From Fidelibacterota bacterium (GTDB taxonomy: Bacteria > Fidelibacterota > Marinisomatia > SCGC-AAA003-L08 > TS1B11), in the NCBI GenBank assembly GCA_020354025.1, contig CP070638.1:3129984-3193983 (forward strand): DNA of 64,000 nucleotides, in the 5' to 3' direction. Below the pieces are notes generated by a model. That model worked only from the letters and a program-made list of their open reading frames with translations. It was not told the DNA's origin and did not search any database. This document shows positions 24,932-35,497 of this stretch, one piece after another; the first letter of the stretch is position 1; each line of letters starts with the position of its first letter. Made by a program: the position numbers and the translations under genes.

Positions 24932-27322
24932 CTAGATTCGTCCCACCGATTCACGCAGAGAGCGGGCTGAGGCATGGAGCTCGTCGAATGTCATGCTGCG
25001 CATGAAGAGAATACCCTTGGTAGCTCTCAAGCGAGGTGTATTATGTTGGTACCAGAATTCCGGACCGAGGGCCGTACGCAGCATCTGGAACTGTTCCACC
25101 AGGATCCGCTGTACCAGCTCTGAGAAGGGGCCTTCGTATTCATAGCTGGGAAATGAGGCGTCCCGTTGGGTCAGGTAGCAGGTCTTGAAGATGTAATTGA
25201 CAATGGCCATGGAGTTGATAGAAACCGGCACGTACATGTTGGCTTCGCCGGGATGAAACCGATGCCACACGTTACGGTATCCCCAGATCTCGAGTCGTTT
25301 CCTGTCTGTCGGCGACAGTTCCTCCAGATGCGTCGTAATGGCCTCCAGTACCTTGTAGTGGGTGTCGGGGCCACTGGCCTCGGGATCGAAGGCCAGAGTG
25401 AGGATGTCTGGCTTCACGTCAGCGAACAGTTCCCGGATAGGAGGAATGTCAGCGTGCACTGTCGGGTCTTCGGTAAAATATTCCCCCTTATAAAAGGCTA
25501 GACGCAGGTGGTGGATATACTGGGCATCGAAGCCATAATGGGCCCATACTAGGTCTTCCTCGAATTCCCGAAGCATGCCTTTCAAAGTCTGGATATCTTC
25601 AGGGTCTTTCTCACCCGGATGCCGGTTGCGTATATCGTCCAGTATCTGCCCCATACGCTCTTGGATACCGGCGGGATCCTCTTCACCATAGATGTCCATC
25701 ACGGCCCCGATTATGCGCCTGGAGACGCACGCCTTCTGGATATCCTCACTCCCGGAAACCACTCCGGTAAGGAAATCACTGGCGTCATGCACACGCAGAT
25801 GGTCGGGGGGCAACATAAAGTAGCCAGATTCCCAGCGTTTTATGAAGTCCCAGTGCAAGAGGTAGCCCAGGGCGTCGTATAGAACCCGCTGAATGTAGGC
25901 GTTAGGGATAGAGGTGAATCCGGAGGTCATGATGGCGAAATGGTGCTGGTTAGTTATGGATCGCACCTGATGGATTATTGACGGCAAGTATCCCAGCAGG
26001 ATGTCATCGTGGTGGGGTCCCGTATGGAGGAAACACTTGTCGGTCTGAGTTTCAGCGCCCTTGTTCAGGCGGGATAAGATCAGTTCCAGGGCGGCGTCTT
26101 TGAGCATTGCCGGTGTCCAGCCTCGGATTTCGAGGATTGTCAAGCAGTAGGGATCATCTGAGACCTGCCTGGCAGTGAGGTTGGTGATGGGAGTCTGGTA
26201 CTTCAGGGAAAGGTCCATGGTTGCCCGGACTACGTCATCTTCAGCGTAGGTGGCCCTGCTTCGGAACTTTTGCAGCGTCCGTTGAGGAAGTTTTACCGCC
26301 GCGCCTTTTGTCAGGTATATGCGGGCGTTTTTCACCTGCTGGAGAACGGAGGCAGGGTTGATGATGCTGGCCGGTCCGGTGATAACCTTGGCCAGGATGG
26401 TCGCTTTGGCTTCACCCGCAGCCATGATCAGCGCAATCACCTCTGGATTATATGTGATGGTTCCCAACCCGATGGTCATAACCGCTTTTTTGGCTGAGAT
26501 TTCGATGCCGCCCAGGTCAGTAGCCGAGACCGCCTGGGTTTCGAAGTTGGTATAGGTGAGGCGAGTGGTGGAGTAAAAGTCCGAGCCACGCACGTTAAAG
26601 GCAATGTGGCCGTCGGGTCCGATGCCCCCCAGGAAAAAACCGATGCCTCCCAGCTCGCGGATTTTATGTTCATATTCCTGGGCGAAGGCATCCAGCTGGA
26701 AAATGGCCTCTCGCTGAATGGCTTCTGCATCGCTGCGCGGGGTGCGGGTCCGCAGGCTCAGATCTATGAACTGGTCGGGGAAAATGTCCTTGACACTCAA
26801 ACCCTCCGGCCAGGTCAGCCGGTCTAAATCCATGAGCAAAGCCCGCTCCATATCAAATCCAAAGGGCTTCAGATAATGGCGCTTGATGTAGGCGATGAAG
26901 CTGTTGGGGTGATCGCTGGGCATCGGGAAAAATTCGTCGATCTGGACGAAAGTCAGCCGGGAAAAATCCGGCTTCTCGGGTAACAGCCTATACTGATTCA
27001 GCAGGGTCTGCTTCTCCGGGACATCCCAGTTTTCAAGGAAGTGGTGCATCCAACGGATAAAGTATTCCGGCGTCTTACCCGTGGGCAGGCTCACAACTCC
27101 CTCCGGGTTATGCTGAACCCATTCAATGAACCGGAGTGCCATTATGCGTCCCAGCTCAGGGAAACTATCCACCTCGATGACAGGGATATGTTCGTCTTCA
27201 TAGCGGCGGAACAGCCACTGATCCTTCAATACTTCTTCCAGCTGTGACTTCTGGAGTTGGGTGTTCTTCATTTTAATTTTGCTAGTTGCCATATTAGAAT
27301 AACCTGAACGAGTCCGTTCCAT
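24932..27322 (-). CDS. NagB-like/LmbE-like (PIG-L) fusion protein
   Basis: A 796-residue two-domain protein. Residues about 45-360 resemble glucosamine-6-phosphate deaminase NagB (SLPTGKTPEYF; GIGPDGHIAFN with Asp237 and His239). Residues about 425-640 resemble the LmbE/PIG-L de-N-acetylases (TGPHHDDILLG, His437-Asp440). Similar fusions are known in Bacteroidota, often annotated as glucosamine-6-phosphate deaminase. The NagB catalytic triad normally includes a Glu five residues after the His (NEPGS); here that position is Val244 (NVRGS), so deaminase activity is doubtful. An in-frame ATG at 27292 is an alternative start; neither has a strong ribosome binding site. A role in amino-sugar recycling is likely. 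Confidence 0.85.
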   Translation of the reverse strand: MERTRSGYSNMATSKIKMKNTQLQKSQLEEVLKDQWLFRRYEDEHIPVIEVDSFPELGRIMALRFIEWVQHNPEGVVSLPTGKTPEYFIRWMHHFLENWDVPEKQTLLNQYRLLPEKPDFSRLTFVQIDEFFPMPSDHPNSFIAYIKRHYLKPFGFDMERALLMDLDRLTWPEGLSVKDIFPDQFIDLSLRTRTPRSDAEAIQREAIFQLDAFAQEYEHKIRELGGIGFFLGGIGPDGHIAFNVRGSDFYSTTRLTYTNFETQAVSATDLGGIEISAKKAVMTIGLGTITYNPEVIALIMAAGEAKATILAKVITGPASIINPASVLQQVKNARIYLTKGAAVKLPQRTLQKFRSRATYAEDDVVRATMDLSLKYQTPITNLTARQVSDDPYCLTILEIRGWTPAMLKDAALELILSRLNKGAETQTDKCFLHTGPHHDDILLGYLPSIIHQVRSITNQHHFAIMTSGFTSIPNAYIQRVLYDALGYLLHWDFIKRWESGYFMLPPDHLRVHDASDFLTGVVSGSEDIQKACVSRRIIGAVMDIYGEEDPAGIQERMGQILDDIRNRHPGEKDPEDIQTLKGMLREFEEDLVWAHYGFDAQYIHHLRLAFYKGEYFTEDPTVHADIPPIRELFADVKPDILTLAFDPEASGPDTHYKVLEAITTHLEELSPTDRKRLEIWGYRNVWHRFHPGEANMYVPVSINSMAIVNYIFKTCYLTQRDASFPSYEYEGPFSELVQRILVEQFQMLRTALGPEFWYQHNTPRLRATKGILFMRSMTFDELHASARSLRESVGRI

Positions 27323-27512
27323 GCAGAAACAGGTGATTATTAATTCATGAATTTACCACCCCGGCAACGGTGTGGTCGCAAAATGAAGCGGGACGCAGAA
27401 TTGTGTTAGGGAATTATCCGGCAGATGGTATCGTTCGGTTGGTTATAGCAGATACGTTGACTTTTTCCTATCTTGCATAGGATAGTTCGCCTTAAAATCC
27501 GGGCGTCATTTC

Positions 27513-27989
27513 ATGAAGCTTTACATCAAGTCCCTCAGCAAAATCGCCGAACAATTCTACGCCGATCACGGGCACTTTCACGCCGGTGACGCTGGCCTGG
27601 ACCTGTTTGTCCTTGAGAATCAGACCTTTGAGGCGGGGGAGACCGGGGCGCTTCACTTGGGTATCCAATGCGAGCCGGAAAATGGCCGGGCCTACCTGCT
27701 GATGCCGCGGTCATCCATCTCCAGTACCCCCCTACGCATGGCTAACTCTATTGGTCTAATAGACGGCGGCTATCGTGGCGAGATTATTGCGATGTGCGAT
27801 AACATCAAGGATGTACCTTATACCGTTCACCAAGGGGACCGACTTTTCCAGTTAGTGGCGCTGGATGGTTCGTCTATCGAGTACGAGCTCCGGGAGGAGC
27901 TGTCTACTACTACCCGAGGTGGCGGTGGATTCGGTAGTACAGGCCTGCCCGGGACTACTCGTGATTCCACCCCCGGCAAGGGGTTTTGA
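27513..27989 (+). CDS. dut: dUTP diphosphatase
   Basis: A 158-residue trimeric dUTPase, which hydrolyses dUTP to dUMP and pyrophosphate. All five motifs are in order: AGDAGLDL (24-31), PRSS (65-68), IDGGYRGE (83-90, with the uracil-gating Tyr87), GDRLFQLV (108-115) and the C-terminal P-loop-like RGGGGFGSTG (135-144). A short extra tail of about 14 residues follows motif V. The stop lies 7 nt upstream of the CIRCE operator of groESL, so readthrough from dut into groES would also be subject to HrcA. Confidence 0.94.
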   Translation: MKLYIKSLSKIAEQFYADHGHFHAGDAGLDLFVLENQTFEAGETGALHLGIQCEPENGRAYLLMPRSSISSTPLRMANSIGLIDGGYRGEIIAMCDNIKDVPYTVHQGDRLFQLVALDGSSIEYELREELSTTTRGGGGFGSTGLPGTTRDSTPGKGF

Positions 27990-27995
27990 AATTTT

Positions 27996-28022
27996 TTAGC
28001 ACTCCTACCATGAGAGTGCTAA
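27996..28022 (+). promoter_or_regulatory. CIRCE operator (HrcA binding site) of groESL
   Basis: A perfect match to the consensus: TTAGCACTC, nine spacer bases, GAGTGCTAA. It lies 115 nt upstream of the groES start. HrcA represses groESL through this site and releases it under heat stress. The hrcA gene is not in the window. Confidence 0.95.
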
Positions 28023-28137
28023 AAAATCCTTCCTCAAGGTAGTAATCAAATATAAATTCACGGCTGCTCAAACCTGAATTCTAATTGCTTGTGTTAATAA
28101 CTGACTGAAAATCTTGAGAAATCATAGGAGTAAACAT

Positions 28138-28422
28138 ATGAACCTGAAACCTCTTCAAGATCGTGTGGTAGTAAGACCCGCTGAAGCGGAGGAAGTCAGC
28201 AAGGGTGGAATAATCCTGCCCGATACCGCCAAGGAAAAGCCCCAGCAGGGGGAAGTTATGGCGGTTGGACCCGGGAAAGTGGGCGACAGCGGCGAGATCA
28301 TCAAACCCCAGGTCAAGAAAGGTGACAAGATCCTGTACGGCAAGTACTCCGGTACCGAGATCACCGTGGATGGTGAGGAATATATCATCGTGCGCGAAAG
28401 CGATATTTTCGCCATTTTATAG
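28138..28422 (+). CDS. groES: Co-chaperonin GroES
   Basis: A 94-residue GroES (Cpn10), the lid of the GroEL folding chamber. The ATG at 28138 is chosen over an in-frame upstream start at 28114 because TAGGAG lies 7 nt before it and the protein then begins [12 protein letters not shown], the usual start. The mobile loop (residues about 17-34, [18 protein letters not shown]) with its GGIxLP GroEL-contact motif and the roof region are intact. It is separated by 39 nt from groEL, under CIRCE control. Confidence 0.97.
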   Translation: MNLKPLQDRVVVRPAEAEEVSKGGIILPDTAKEKPQQGEVMAVGPGKVGDSGEIIKPQVKKGDKILYGKYSGTEITVDGEEYIIVRESDIFAIL

Positions 28423-30093
<1,671 letters not shown>

Positions 30094-30127
30094 GCCTCCA
30101 GTTCCTTTACCGGAATCATATAAGCGA

Positions 30128-30164
30128 GCCGGCCCTTCTCCACCAGAGGGGGGCCGGTTTTTTA
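30128..30164 (+). terminator. Rho-independent terminator of groESL
   Basis: A CCGGCCC/GGGCCGG stem with a loop of about 15 nt, followed directly by a T-run, 35 nt after the groEL stop. Confidence 0.85.
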
Positions 30165-30258
30165 TTGAGGCCTGAGACCCGGGACTCGAGAAGAAGCGGC
30201 GGCGGCGGGCAAAAGAGAGGGAACCGCCGGGAGCAAAAGGGGCAGCAAGGACCGGCAC

Positions 30259-30492
30259 AAAATTCCGCAAAATCCCACTATTTTTCTGCACTATAGAGAT
30301 TTTTCCCGACGAGAAGCCGGATAAAAAGTGTAAAAAACTAAATGCATGGCGCAAGACGCGGATAAGGTCCTGAGCAGCGAGACAGGGGCGGCATAATGAC
30401 AGCGTCAGCATAACGCCCGAATATACGCCAGCAATGGATGTTTGTCGTTCGCCTGGTGCGCCTGGTGCGCGAGGTGCGCCTGGTGCGCGAAA
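30259..30492 (-). repeat. Dispersed intergenic repeat, copy B (inverted relative to copy A)
   Basis: Read on the minus strand it starts with 9-bp units (GCGCACCAG with one variant GCGCACCTC), contains the same GTTATGCTGACGCTGTC and CTGTCTCGCTGCTCAGG words as 22320-22576, and ends with the same block around TCGGGAAAAATCTCTATAG. The identical stretch at that end exceeds 50 bases, so the copies are recent or selected. Confidence 0.75.
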
Positions 30493-30598
30493 AACACTCA
30501 CTTCCGCCTATGGCGGGGCGGGGAGACCTCACCCCTCCCGACGCAAAGGCCCCCACGCAAGGTCGGGGCAAGCGGGACAGGCTCTCACTGCGTGTAGT

Positions 30599-30622
30599 CC
30601 CCTCTCCGTTAACGGAGAGGGG
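30599..30622. repeat. Perfect 24-base palindrome
   Basis: CCCCTCTCCGTT followed immediately by its reverse complement, with no loop. A related but imperfect hairpin lies at 32696-32717 in the paralogous stretch before argS. It is a candidate REP-like element or protein-binding site. Confidence 0.7.
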
Positions 30623-30722
30623 CTTTACGGAGTACCCGGGGATTTGGACAAGCAGGTGGAAGGACGTGAACGTCCTCTCCAGGTGCTTCCCCGGTTCTAT
30701 TCCCGGCCGTGAACGGCCAGGC

Positions 30723-30895
30723 CAGTCGTCAGTCGCCGGTCCCCAGCTACAGGCAACGGGCCAGGCTCGCCGTAGGCGGCTACGCCGAGGCCTTTACATC
30801 CGCTCCGGTGCGGTGATGCCCAGGATGGCCAGTCCGTTGGCCAGGGTGCGGCGGCAGGCTTCGACGAGGCTCAGACTATTGGGCGACAGTTCACT
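30723..30895 (-). pseudogene. Detached 3' end of an argS gene plus its downstream flank
   Basis: 30797-30895 on the minus strand reads MSELSPNSLSLVEACRR and continues to the same 17-residue end as the intact ArgS (ending ITAPERM). The following 75 bases match the DNA downstream of the intact argS (32750-32828). The first twelve residues differ from the intact gene (SPNSLSLV against SAARLVIT) yet remain a plausible ArgS sequence, so it may come from a divergent argS allele. Only the last 34 codons remain, too short to be functional. Confidence 0.75.
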
Positions 30896-31928
30896 CATTA
30901 TCAGTCGGTTTTAATTTCTCAATAAAACTTGCATCAACCCAGTAAATGTTACCCCAGCCATTCATGATACTTTCCTGAATTTCTATCAGCTCTGCATAGG
31001 TGTACTTTTTTTCTTTAATATCGTTCTCGTTATAAGGTCTGATATAACCTACAAAGAACAGATACTTTCCGTCCGGGGAAAGCTGAGGCCAGCTGGAACC
31101 GTTACCAATAGTATTGATCTTTGGCCCGAGATTTATTGCTGGTCCCCACGTATCATCACGTTGACGATAACTGATATAGAGGTCCTCCCTGCCAAATCCG
31201 CCAGGTCGTCTCGAAACGAAAATAACAAATCTTTCATCAGGATCTACAGTCGGACTGTGATTAGGGTGGGGATCGTTGTGTGGGAAATTAACATTTGGTC
31301 CAAGAGATTCATATTTCTGATATTTTCCATCCACAAATCTCGAACGGACAATGCCCCACCCTTGAGGCATCGTATCAAGAGGACCGGTAAGATAAAGATT
31401 TCCGCTGCGGGCTTCATGCACTTCATTTACAACACTGCCTGGATTATCTATAGTGTTTAGTCTGAGCAACCGGGGCTCACCCCAGCCATTCTCAGTTTTG
31501 TCAACTACCCAGGCTTTGGAAGGCTGTTCACCCTGTGCAGAAAAAAAGTACAGGCGCTTTCCATCCGGAGATATTGAATTGATATGGTTATATGTAGCTA
31601 AATTAAATGGTGCCAGTTCCGGCCGGGTCCATACACCGTTTACCTGCTTCATATGTAAAACAACAATAATCCTTGGCGTCCGACCTTCATTGATGGCCGT
31701 TGACCAGAAAAGTTCTTTACCATCTGGAGTAAATACAGCACCGCTGTGTTCCCAGTACACATCGGAGACTATACCAGGAGCAAACAACTCCGGAACATCC
31801 CCGGGAGGTTTCATACCCAGATAAGGTCCTTCCAGAACCGGAGTATCAGATGTTTGCTCTTCAGTATTTGAATCGCAGCCAACAAAGGCCACTGCTAATA
31901 TTACTACCAGTGCCAGGATATTTCTCAT
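30891..31928 (-). CDS. PD40/WD40-like beta-propeller lipoprotein (TolB-type repeats)
   Basis: A 345-residue lipoprotein. The type II signal ends AFVG-Cys18 (MRNILALVVILAVAFVGCD). The mature part carries repeated SPDGKxLYFFS or TPDGKELFWS-type units (about residues 65, 122, 228 and 290), typical of PD40/WD40-like propellers such as TolB. It is anchored in the periplasm or at the surface; the ligand is unknown. The base composition is clearly more AT-rich than its neighbours, and the gene lies between two copies of the argS 3' end, so it probably arrived by insertion. Its stop overlaps the start of the argS fragment. Confidence 0.8.
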   Translation of the reverse strand: MRNILALVVILAVAFVGCDSNTEEQTSDTPVLEGPYLGMKPPGDVPELFAPGIVSDVYWEHSGAVFTPDGKELFWSTAINEGRTPRIIVVLHMKQVNGVWTRPELAPFNLATYNHINSISPDGKRLYFFSAQGEQPSKAWVVDKTENGWGEPRLLRLNTIDNPGSVVNEVHEARSGNLYLTGPLDTMPQGWGIVRSRFVDGKYQKYESLGPNVNFPHNDPHPNHSPTVDPDERFVIFVSRRPGGFGREDLYISYRQRDDTWGPAINLGPKINTIGNGSSWPQLSPDGKYLFFVGYIRPYNENDIKEKKYTYAELIEIQESIMNGWGNIYWVDASFIEKLKPTDNE

Positions 31929-32377
31929 TTCATCCTCTTAAATTTGAATTTTATCATTCATTGGCACATTTATATATTTTATAGCCGCATAACTACTATT
32001 TATGAAGAATTACTCCGGGCCAATGAATCCTGTTATGGGGTCTGTACCCATACCAGAACATAATGCCATCTTCTGATTAATCCAATAAAGCACAGAACTC
32101 GGATCGATAGTGCTTGCCTAATAACATTAAAAAGGAAAATTAGCGATATCAAACTAGTGTCCGGCCCGAATTGCGTCCAAACAGCATTATCAGAAATAAC
32201 TGTAACTCCATAGCCCTTGTAAAGCTAATCATTTTATCCCTACCTGAGGAAATATTCCAGAAGCTTCTCGCATCCACCTTGTAGCTTAATATCCAGCGTC
32301 CATCACCGGATCATTCGCGCCGTGGAGTGAGGACCAGGTGACCGGTATCAAGTGAGCGGAGAGACGACCTCACCCCT

Positions 32378-32486
32378 CCCGACGCAAAGGTCCCCGACGC
32401 AAGGTCCCCGACGTAAAGTCCCCGACGTAAAGTCCCCGACGTAAAGTCGGGACAGGCGGGACAGGCGGGACGGGCGGGGCAAGCGG
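32378..32486. repeat. Tandem 14-bp and 9-bp repeats
   Basis: First about four to five units of GTCCCCGACGTAAA (with variants), then four units of GGGACAGGC-type 9-mers. Units of the same two kinds appear once or twice at 30535-30580. Confidence 0.75.
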
Positions 32487-32695
32487 GCTCCCGACGCAGG
32501 GGTCGGGACGGGCGGGCTTCGGGGGAGATCCGTCTTATAAAAGAAACACCGGACAGGCAGGGAGAGTGGCAGCGGGGGAGGATAACCTCCCCGCCTACGG
32601 CGGGACTAGGAGCCCCGCCTACGGACGGGGCTAAAGCACCCTCCCGGCGATTGCCGGGTCCCCTGAATCACTCACGCCTGTCACTTGCGTGACTT

Positions 32696-32717
32696 CCCCT
32701 CTCTCGAGAGAGAGGGG
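32696..32717. repeat. CCCCTCTCTC/GAGAGAGGGG hairpin
   Basis: Ten-base arms with a two-base loop. It is similar in sequence and setting to the perfect palindrome at 30599-30622. Confidence 0.6.
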
Positions 32718-32828
32718 AAATGTAGCAGGGGGCTGATCTCCCCGCCTACGGCGGGACCAGTCGTCAGTCGTCGGCCCCCAGCCACAGGCAACGGGCCAGG
32801 CTCGCCGCAGGCGGCTACGCCGAGGCCT

Positions 32829-34460
32829 TTACATCCTCTCCGGGGCGGTGATGCCCAGGATGGCCAGTCCGTTGGCCAGGGTGCGGCGGCAGGCTTCGGT
32901 GATCACCAGGCGGGCGGCGCTGAGCTCCCGATCATCGGTGACGACCCGCGCCACGGTATAATACCGGTGGTAGGCCGTGGCCAGTTCCTGGAGGAAGTTG
33001 GCCATCGTCTGCGGTTCCAGGCTGCGGTGCACCTGCTGGACGACTTCCGGGAACCACCAGAGCAGGTGCATCAGCGTCCGGGCTTCGGGCAGGGCCAGCA
33101 GCTGCAGCGGGGCGCTATCCGGCTCCAGCCGGTAGCCGAAAGCCTCGGCGCGTTTGCCGATGTTCACCATCCGGGCGTGGGCGTATTGCAGGTAGTAGAC
33201 CGGGTTCTCATCCGAGGTCTTACGGGCCAGATCCAGGTCAAATTGCAGGTGGGAGTCCATACCGCGCATGACAAAGAAATAGCGTACCACATCGCGGCCT
33301 ACCTCGGCGATCAGCTCCTCCAGGGTAACGAAGGTGGCCTTACGGGTAGACATCTTCACCTGCTGGCCGCCGTGGACCAGGGTGACAAACTGGTGGATGA
33401 GCACGCGGATATTGCCGGTGTCATATCCCAGCCCCTGCACTCCGGCCAGCACGTCGGGATAGGTATCCTGGTGATCGGCGCCGAAGATGTCAACCGCCAG
33501 GTCATACCCGCGCTGGAGCTTATCGGCGTGGTAAGCGATGTCGGGAAGGCGGTAGGTGGGCTCGCCGCTGCTCTTGATCAGGACGCGGTCTTCCGGTCGG
33601 TCCAGTGCGGTGGCTTTCAGCCAGGTGGCGCCGTCTTTGCGGTAGACCAGGTCTTTCTTTTCCAAGGCGGATACCACATCGTCCAGGGCACCGGACTCGT
33701 AAAGGCTGTGTTCATTGAAGTAGTTGTCGAATGTCACGCCCAGCCGGTCGAGAACGCTGTTAATGTCCTGGAAGATGGCCTCCTCGGCCGCTGTCGTAAA
33801 GGGAGCGGTATCGGTTTCATCAACCAGAGCATCGCCGTCCTTTTCCACCATTGTCCGGGCGATGTCGCGGATATATTCACCCTCGTAGCCTCCTTCCGGC
33901 AGCCCGGCGTCCCTGCCGAGGAGCTCCAGGTAGCGGGCCTGCACCGACTCCCCCAGCAGACGCATCTGCCGACCGGCATCGTTATAATAGTATTCCCGGT
34001 CCACCTGGTAGCCGTTCCACGACAGAATATTACTTACGGTATCTCCCAGGATGGCGCCCCGGCCGTGGCCTACGGTCAGGGGCCCGGTGGGATTGGCGCT
34101 GACAAACTCCACCAGGGCCCGCCGGCCCCCGCCGATGGTGGATTTGCCATAGTCCTTTCCCTGCTCCAGAACAGTGAGGAGGTGCTGCCGGAGATAATCA
34201 TCCGCCAGGAAGAAGTTCAAGAAACCGGGAGCTGCCACCTCGACCCTGGTGATGATCCTGCCATCCAGTGACAGGCGGGCTTTGAGCTCTTCGGCGACGG
34301 CAAGCGGTGGCTTGGCCGCCTGCCGGGCACAGACCAGGGGAACGTTGGTCGCCAGGTCGCCGTGACCGGCCTGCCGGGGCCGGTCCAGCTGAATATAGTC
34401 CGGTTCAATCCCCATCTCTTCGAGGGCCTTGGCCAATTGGGTGCGTAATCGAGGTATCAT
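32829..34460 (-). CDS. argS: Arginyl-tRNA synthetase
   Basis: A 543-residue class I synthetase that needs tRNA-Arg to activate arginine. The N-terminal Add1-like domain (residues about 1-85) is followed by the catalytic core with the HIGH-equivalent GHGRG at 131-135 within SANPTGPLTVGH, and by a KMSTR loop (VKMSTRKATF) that stands in for KMSKS. The C-terminal anticodon-binding DALR domain is complete, ending ITAPERM. The start ATG 34460 overlaps the rsfS stop by 4 nt. It is the last gene of the mnmA-to-argS operon. A second copy of its final 34 codons lies 2 kb away (30797-30895). Confidence 0.96.
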   Translation of the reverse strand: MIPRLRTQLAKALEEMGIEPDYIQLDRPRQAGHGDLATNVPLVCARQAAKPPLAVAEELKARLSLDGRIITRVEVAAPGFLNFFLADDYLRQHLLTVLEQGKDYGKSTIGGGRRALVEFVSANPTGPLTVGHGRGAILGDTVSNILSWNGYQVDREYYYNDAGRQMRLLGESVQARYLELLGRDAGLPEGGYEGEYIRDIARTMVEKDGDALVDETDTAPFTTAAEEAIFQDINSVLDRLGVTFDNYFNEHSLYESGALDDVVSALEKKDLVYRKDGATWLKATALDRPEDRVLIKSSGEPTYRLPDIAYHADKLQRGYDLAVDIFGADHQDTYPDVLAGVQGLGYDTGNIRVLIHQFVTLVHGGQQVKMSTRKATFVTLEELIAEVGRDVVRYFFVMRGMDSHLQFDLDLARKTSDENPVYYLQYAHARMVNIGKRAEAFGYRLEPDSAPLQLLALPEARTLMHLLWWFPEVVQQVHRSLEPQTMANFLQELATAYHRYYTVARVVTDDRELSAARLVITEACRRTLANGLAILGITAPERM

Positions 34461-34846
34461 GTACCGGAGTCAGTGATCTCTGATACTTTCGCATCAGCCC
34501 ACAGGTGCTCAAGGCGGTAGTAGTCACGGCTTTCCGGCAGGAAAACGTGGGCTACCACGTCAATATAATCGATCAGCACCCATGAGAGCTTGTCGTAGCC
34601 TTCAATATGGAATGGTTTTGTGTCCTCAGATCGTATCTCTTCGTTCAAGTGATCGACAATGGCTTTTACCTGCATGTCCGATTCACCAGTACCCACTACA
34701 AAAAAGTCAGTAACAGAAGTGAGCCCTCTCAGATCCATAATGATCACTTCCCTGGCCTTCTTGTCCAGCATCAAGTCGGCTGACCGTGAAGCCAGGTCCC
34801 GGGGACTAAGCTCCCGGTTGCTGATGTGGCGTGATTCAGCTGGCAT
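34457..34846 (-). CDS. rsfS: Ribosome silencing factor RsfS
   Basis: A 129-residue RsfS (Iojap/YbeB family), which binds uL14 and prevents subunit joining in stationary phase. The family core is present: VIIMDLRGLTSVTDFFVVGTG, the KPFHIEGYDKLSWVLIDYIDVVAHVF segment and the Y-Y-x-L-E-x-L-W-x-D-A-K end. A short N-terminal arm precedes it. It overlaps argS by 4 nt downstream and follows the LytR_C gene by about 40 nt. Confidence 0.94.
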   Translation of the reverse strand: MPAESRHISNRELSPRDLASRSADLMLDKKAREVIIMDLRGLTSVTDFFVVGTGESDMQVKAIVDHLNEEIRSEDTKPFHIEGYDKLSWVLIDYIDVVAHVFLPESRDYYRLEHLWADAKVSEITDSGT

Positions 34847-34888
34847 CTGGACCGAGGATTGGATAGAGTATAAACGCGGTAGGAACGG

Positions 34889-35494
34889 TTATTGACCGGA
34901 TGAGATAATTTCCCGATAAGAGGTTAAAGTGGCAAAGTCCTGGCCTAACACTACAGTTACGTCCAGTTGGAGGGAGGGATCAGGCATATTTTCAACGGCG
35001 TTAGGCTCCACACCCAGAGTCTGGGCTACGAGTCGGGCCCGGTCAAAGTCTTTCCCGCGGCTGACTACCAGGGTGCGCGGGTAATCATATCGTTGGGCAT
35101 TGGTGAATCGTACTACATCGTAGCCATAGCGGCGCAGGTAGTTAGTGAATTCATTCGCCATGCCGGGGATACCGCAGCCGTTGAGTACTTCTACTTCGAT
35201 CCGGTTGTCAGTGAAGGCAGTCTCGAGGTTCTCCGATTCTAAATTGCCGGGTTGAATGGTAAGTAGGCGTGCCCGGTCAGCCAGGTCTTCGCCGGCGAGA
35301 TTCATCTCGATCCCTGAACGGGTAGTAAGGGCGGAGATGATGAAACCCACCACCAGCAGCCCCATAACCATAAGGGTCAGGTTGAACAGCCAATGCTGAA
35401 GATCGAGTTTGCGCCCGCGCACAGGCCGCTGAGCACGGATAAAAGGAGAACGTGAGCTAGAGGTGGTTCGCTTGCGGCGTCTCGTAGAGACCAA
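34889..35494 (-). CDS. Membrane-anchored LytR C-terminal-domain protein
   Basis: A 201-residue protein with a basic N-terminus, one transmembrane helix (about 35-57) and a periplasmic LytR_C domain (about 92-190), which opens IEVEVLNGCGIPGMANEFTN and contains the Y-D-V and R-T-L-V-V-S-R-G-K strands. This domain is common at the C-terminus of LytR-CpsA-Psr proteins and also alone; it is thought to bind cell-wall components. The start is TTG 35494, three bases after the stop of the preceding gene, so translation is probably coupled. It sits in the mnmA-argS operon, just before rsfS. Confidence 0.85.
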   Translation of the reverse strand: MVSTRRRKRTTSSSRSPFIRAQRPVRGRKLDLQHWLFNLTLMVMGLLVVGFIISALTTRSGIEMNLAGEDLADRARLLTIQPGNLESENLETAFTDNRIEVEVLNGCGIPGMANEFTNYLRRYGYDVVRFTNAQRYDYPRTLVVSRGKDFDRARLVAQTLGVEPNAVENMPDPSLQLDVTVVLGQDFATLTSYREIISSGQ

Positions 35495-35497
35495 CCC

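Larger units (their letters stand above)
31929..32828. other. Gene-free stretch upstream of the PD40 gene, half AT-rich and half GC-rich repeats
   Basis: 31929-32320 is AT-rich like the PD40 gene and carries no recognisable frame. 32330-32750 is GC-rich, built of tandem 14-bp and 9-bp units and hairpins, and resembles 30520-30640. The stretch from 32750 to the argS stop is the paralog of 30723-30796. The composition break near 32325 could be one edge of the inserted segment. Confidence 0.5.

Noticed and set aside
32378-32486. Possible CRISPR array
   Set aside because: The units are contiguous tandem repeats of 14 and 9 bp with no unique spacers, and no cas genes are present.
32685-34271. A 528-codon plus-strand open frame opposite argS
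   Set aside because: Antisense shadow of argS with repetitive composition and no start signal.
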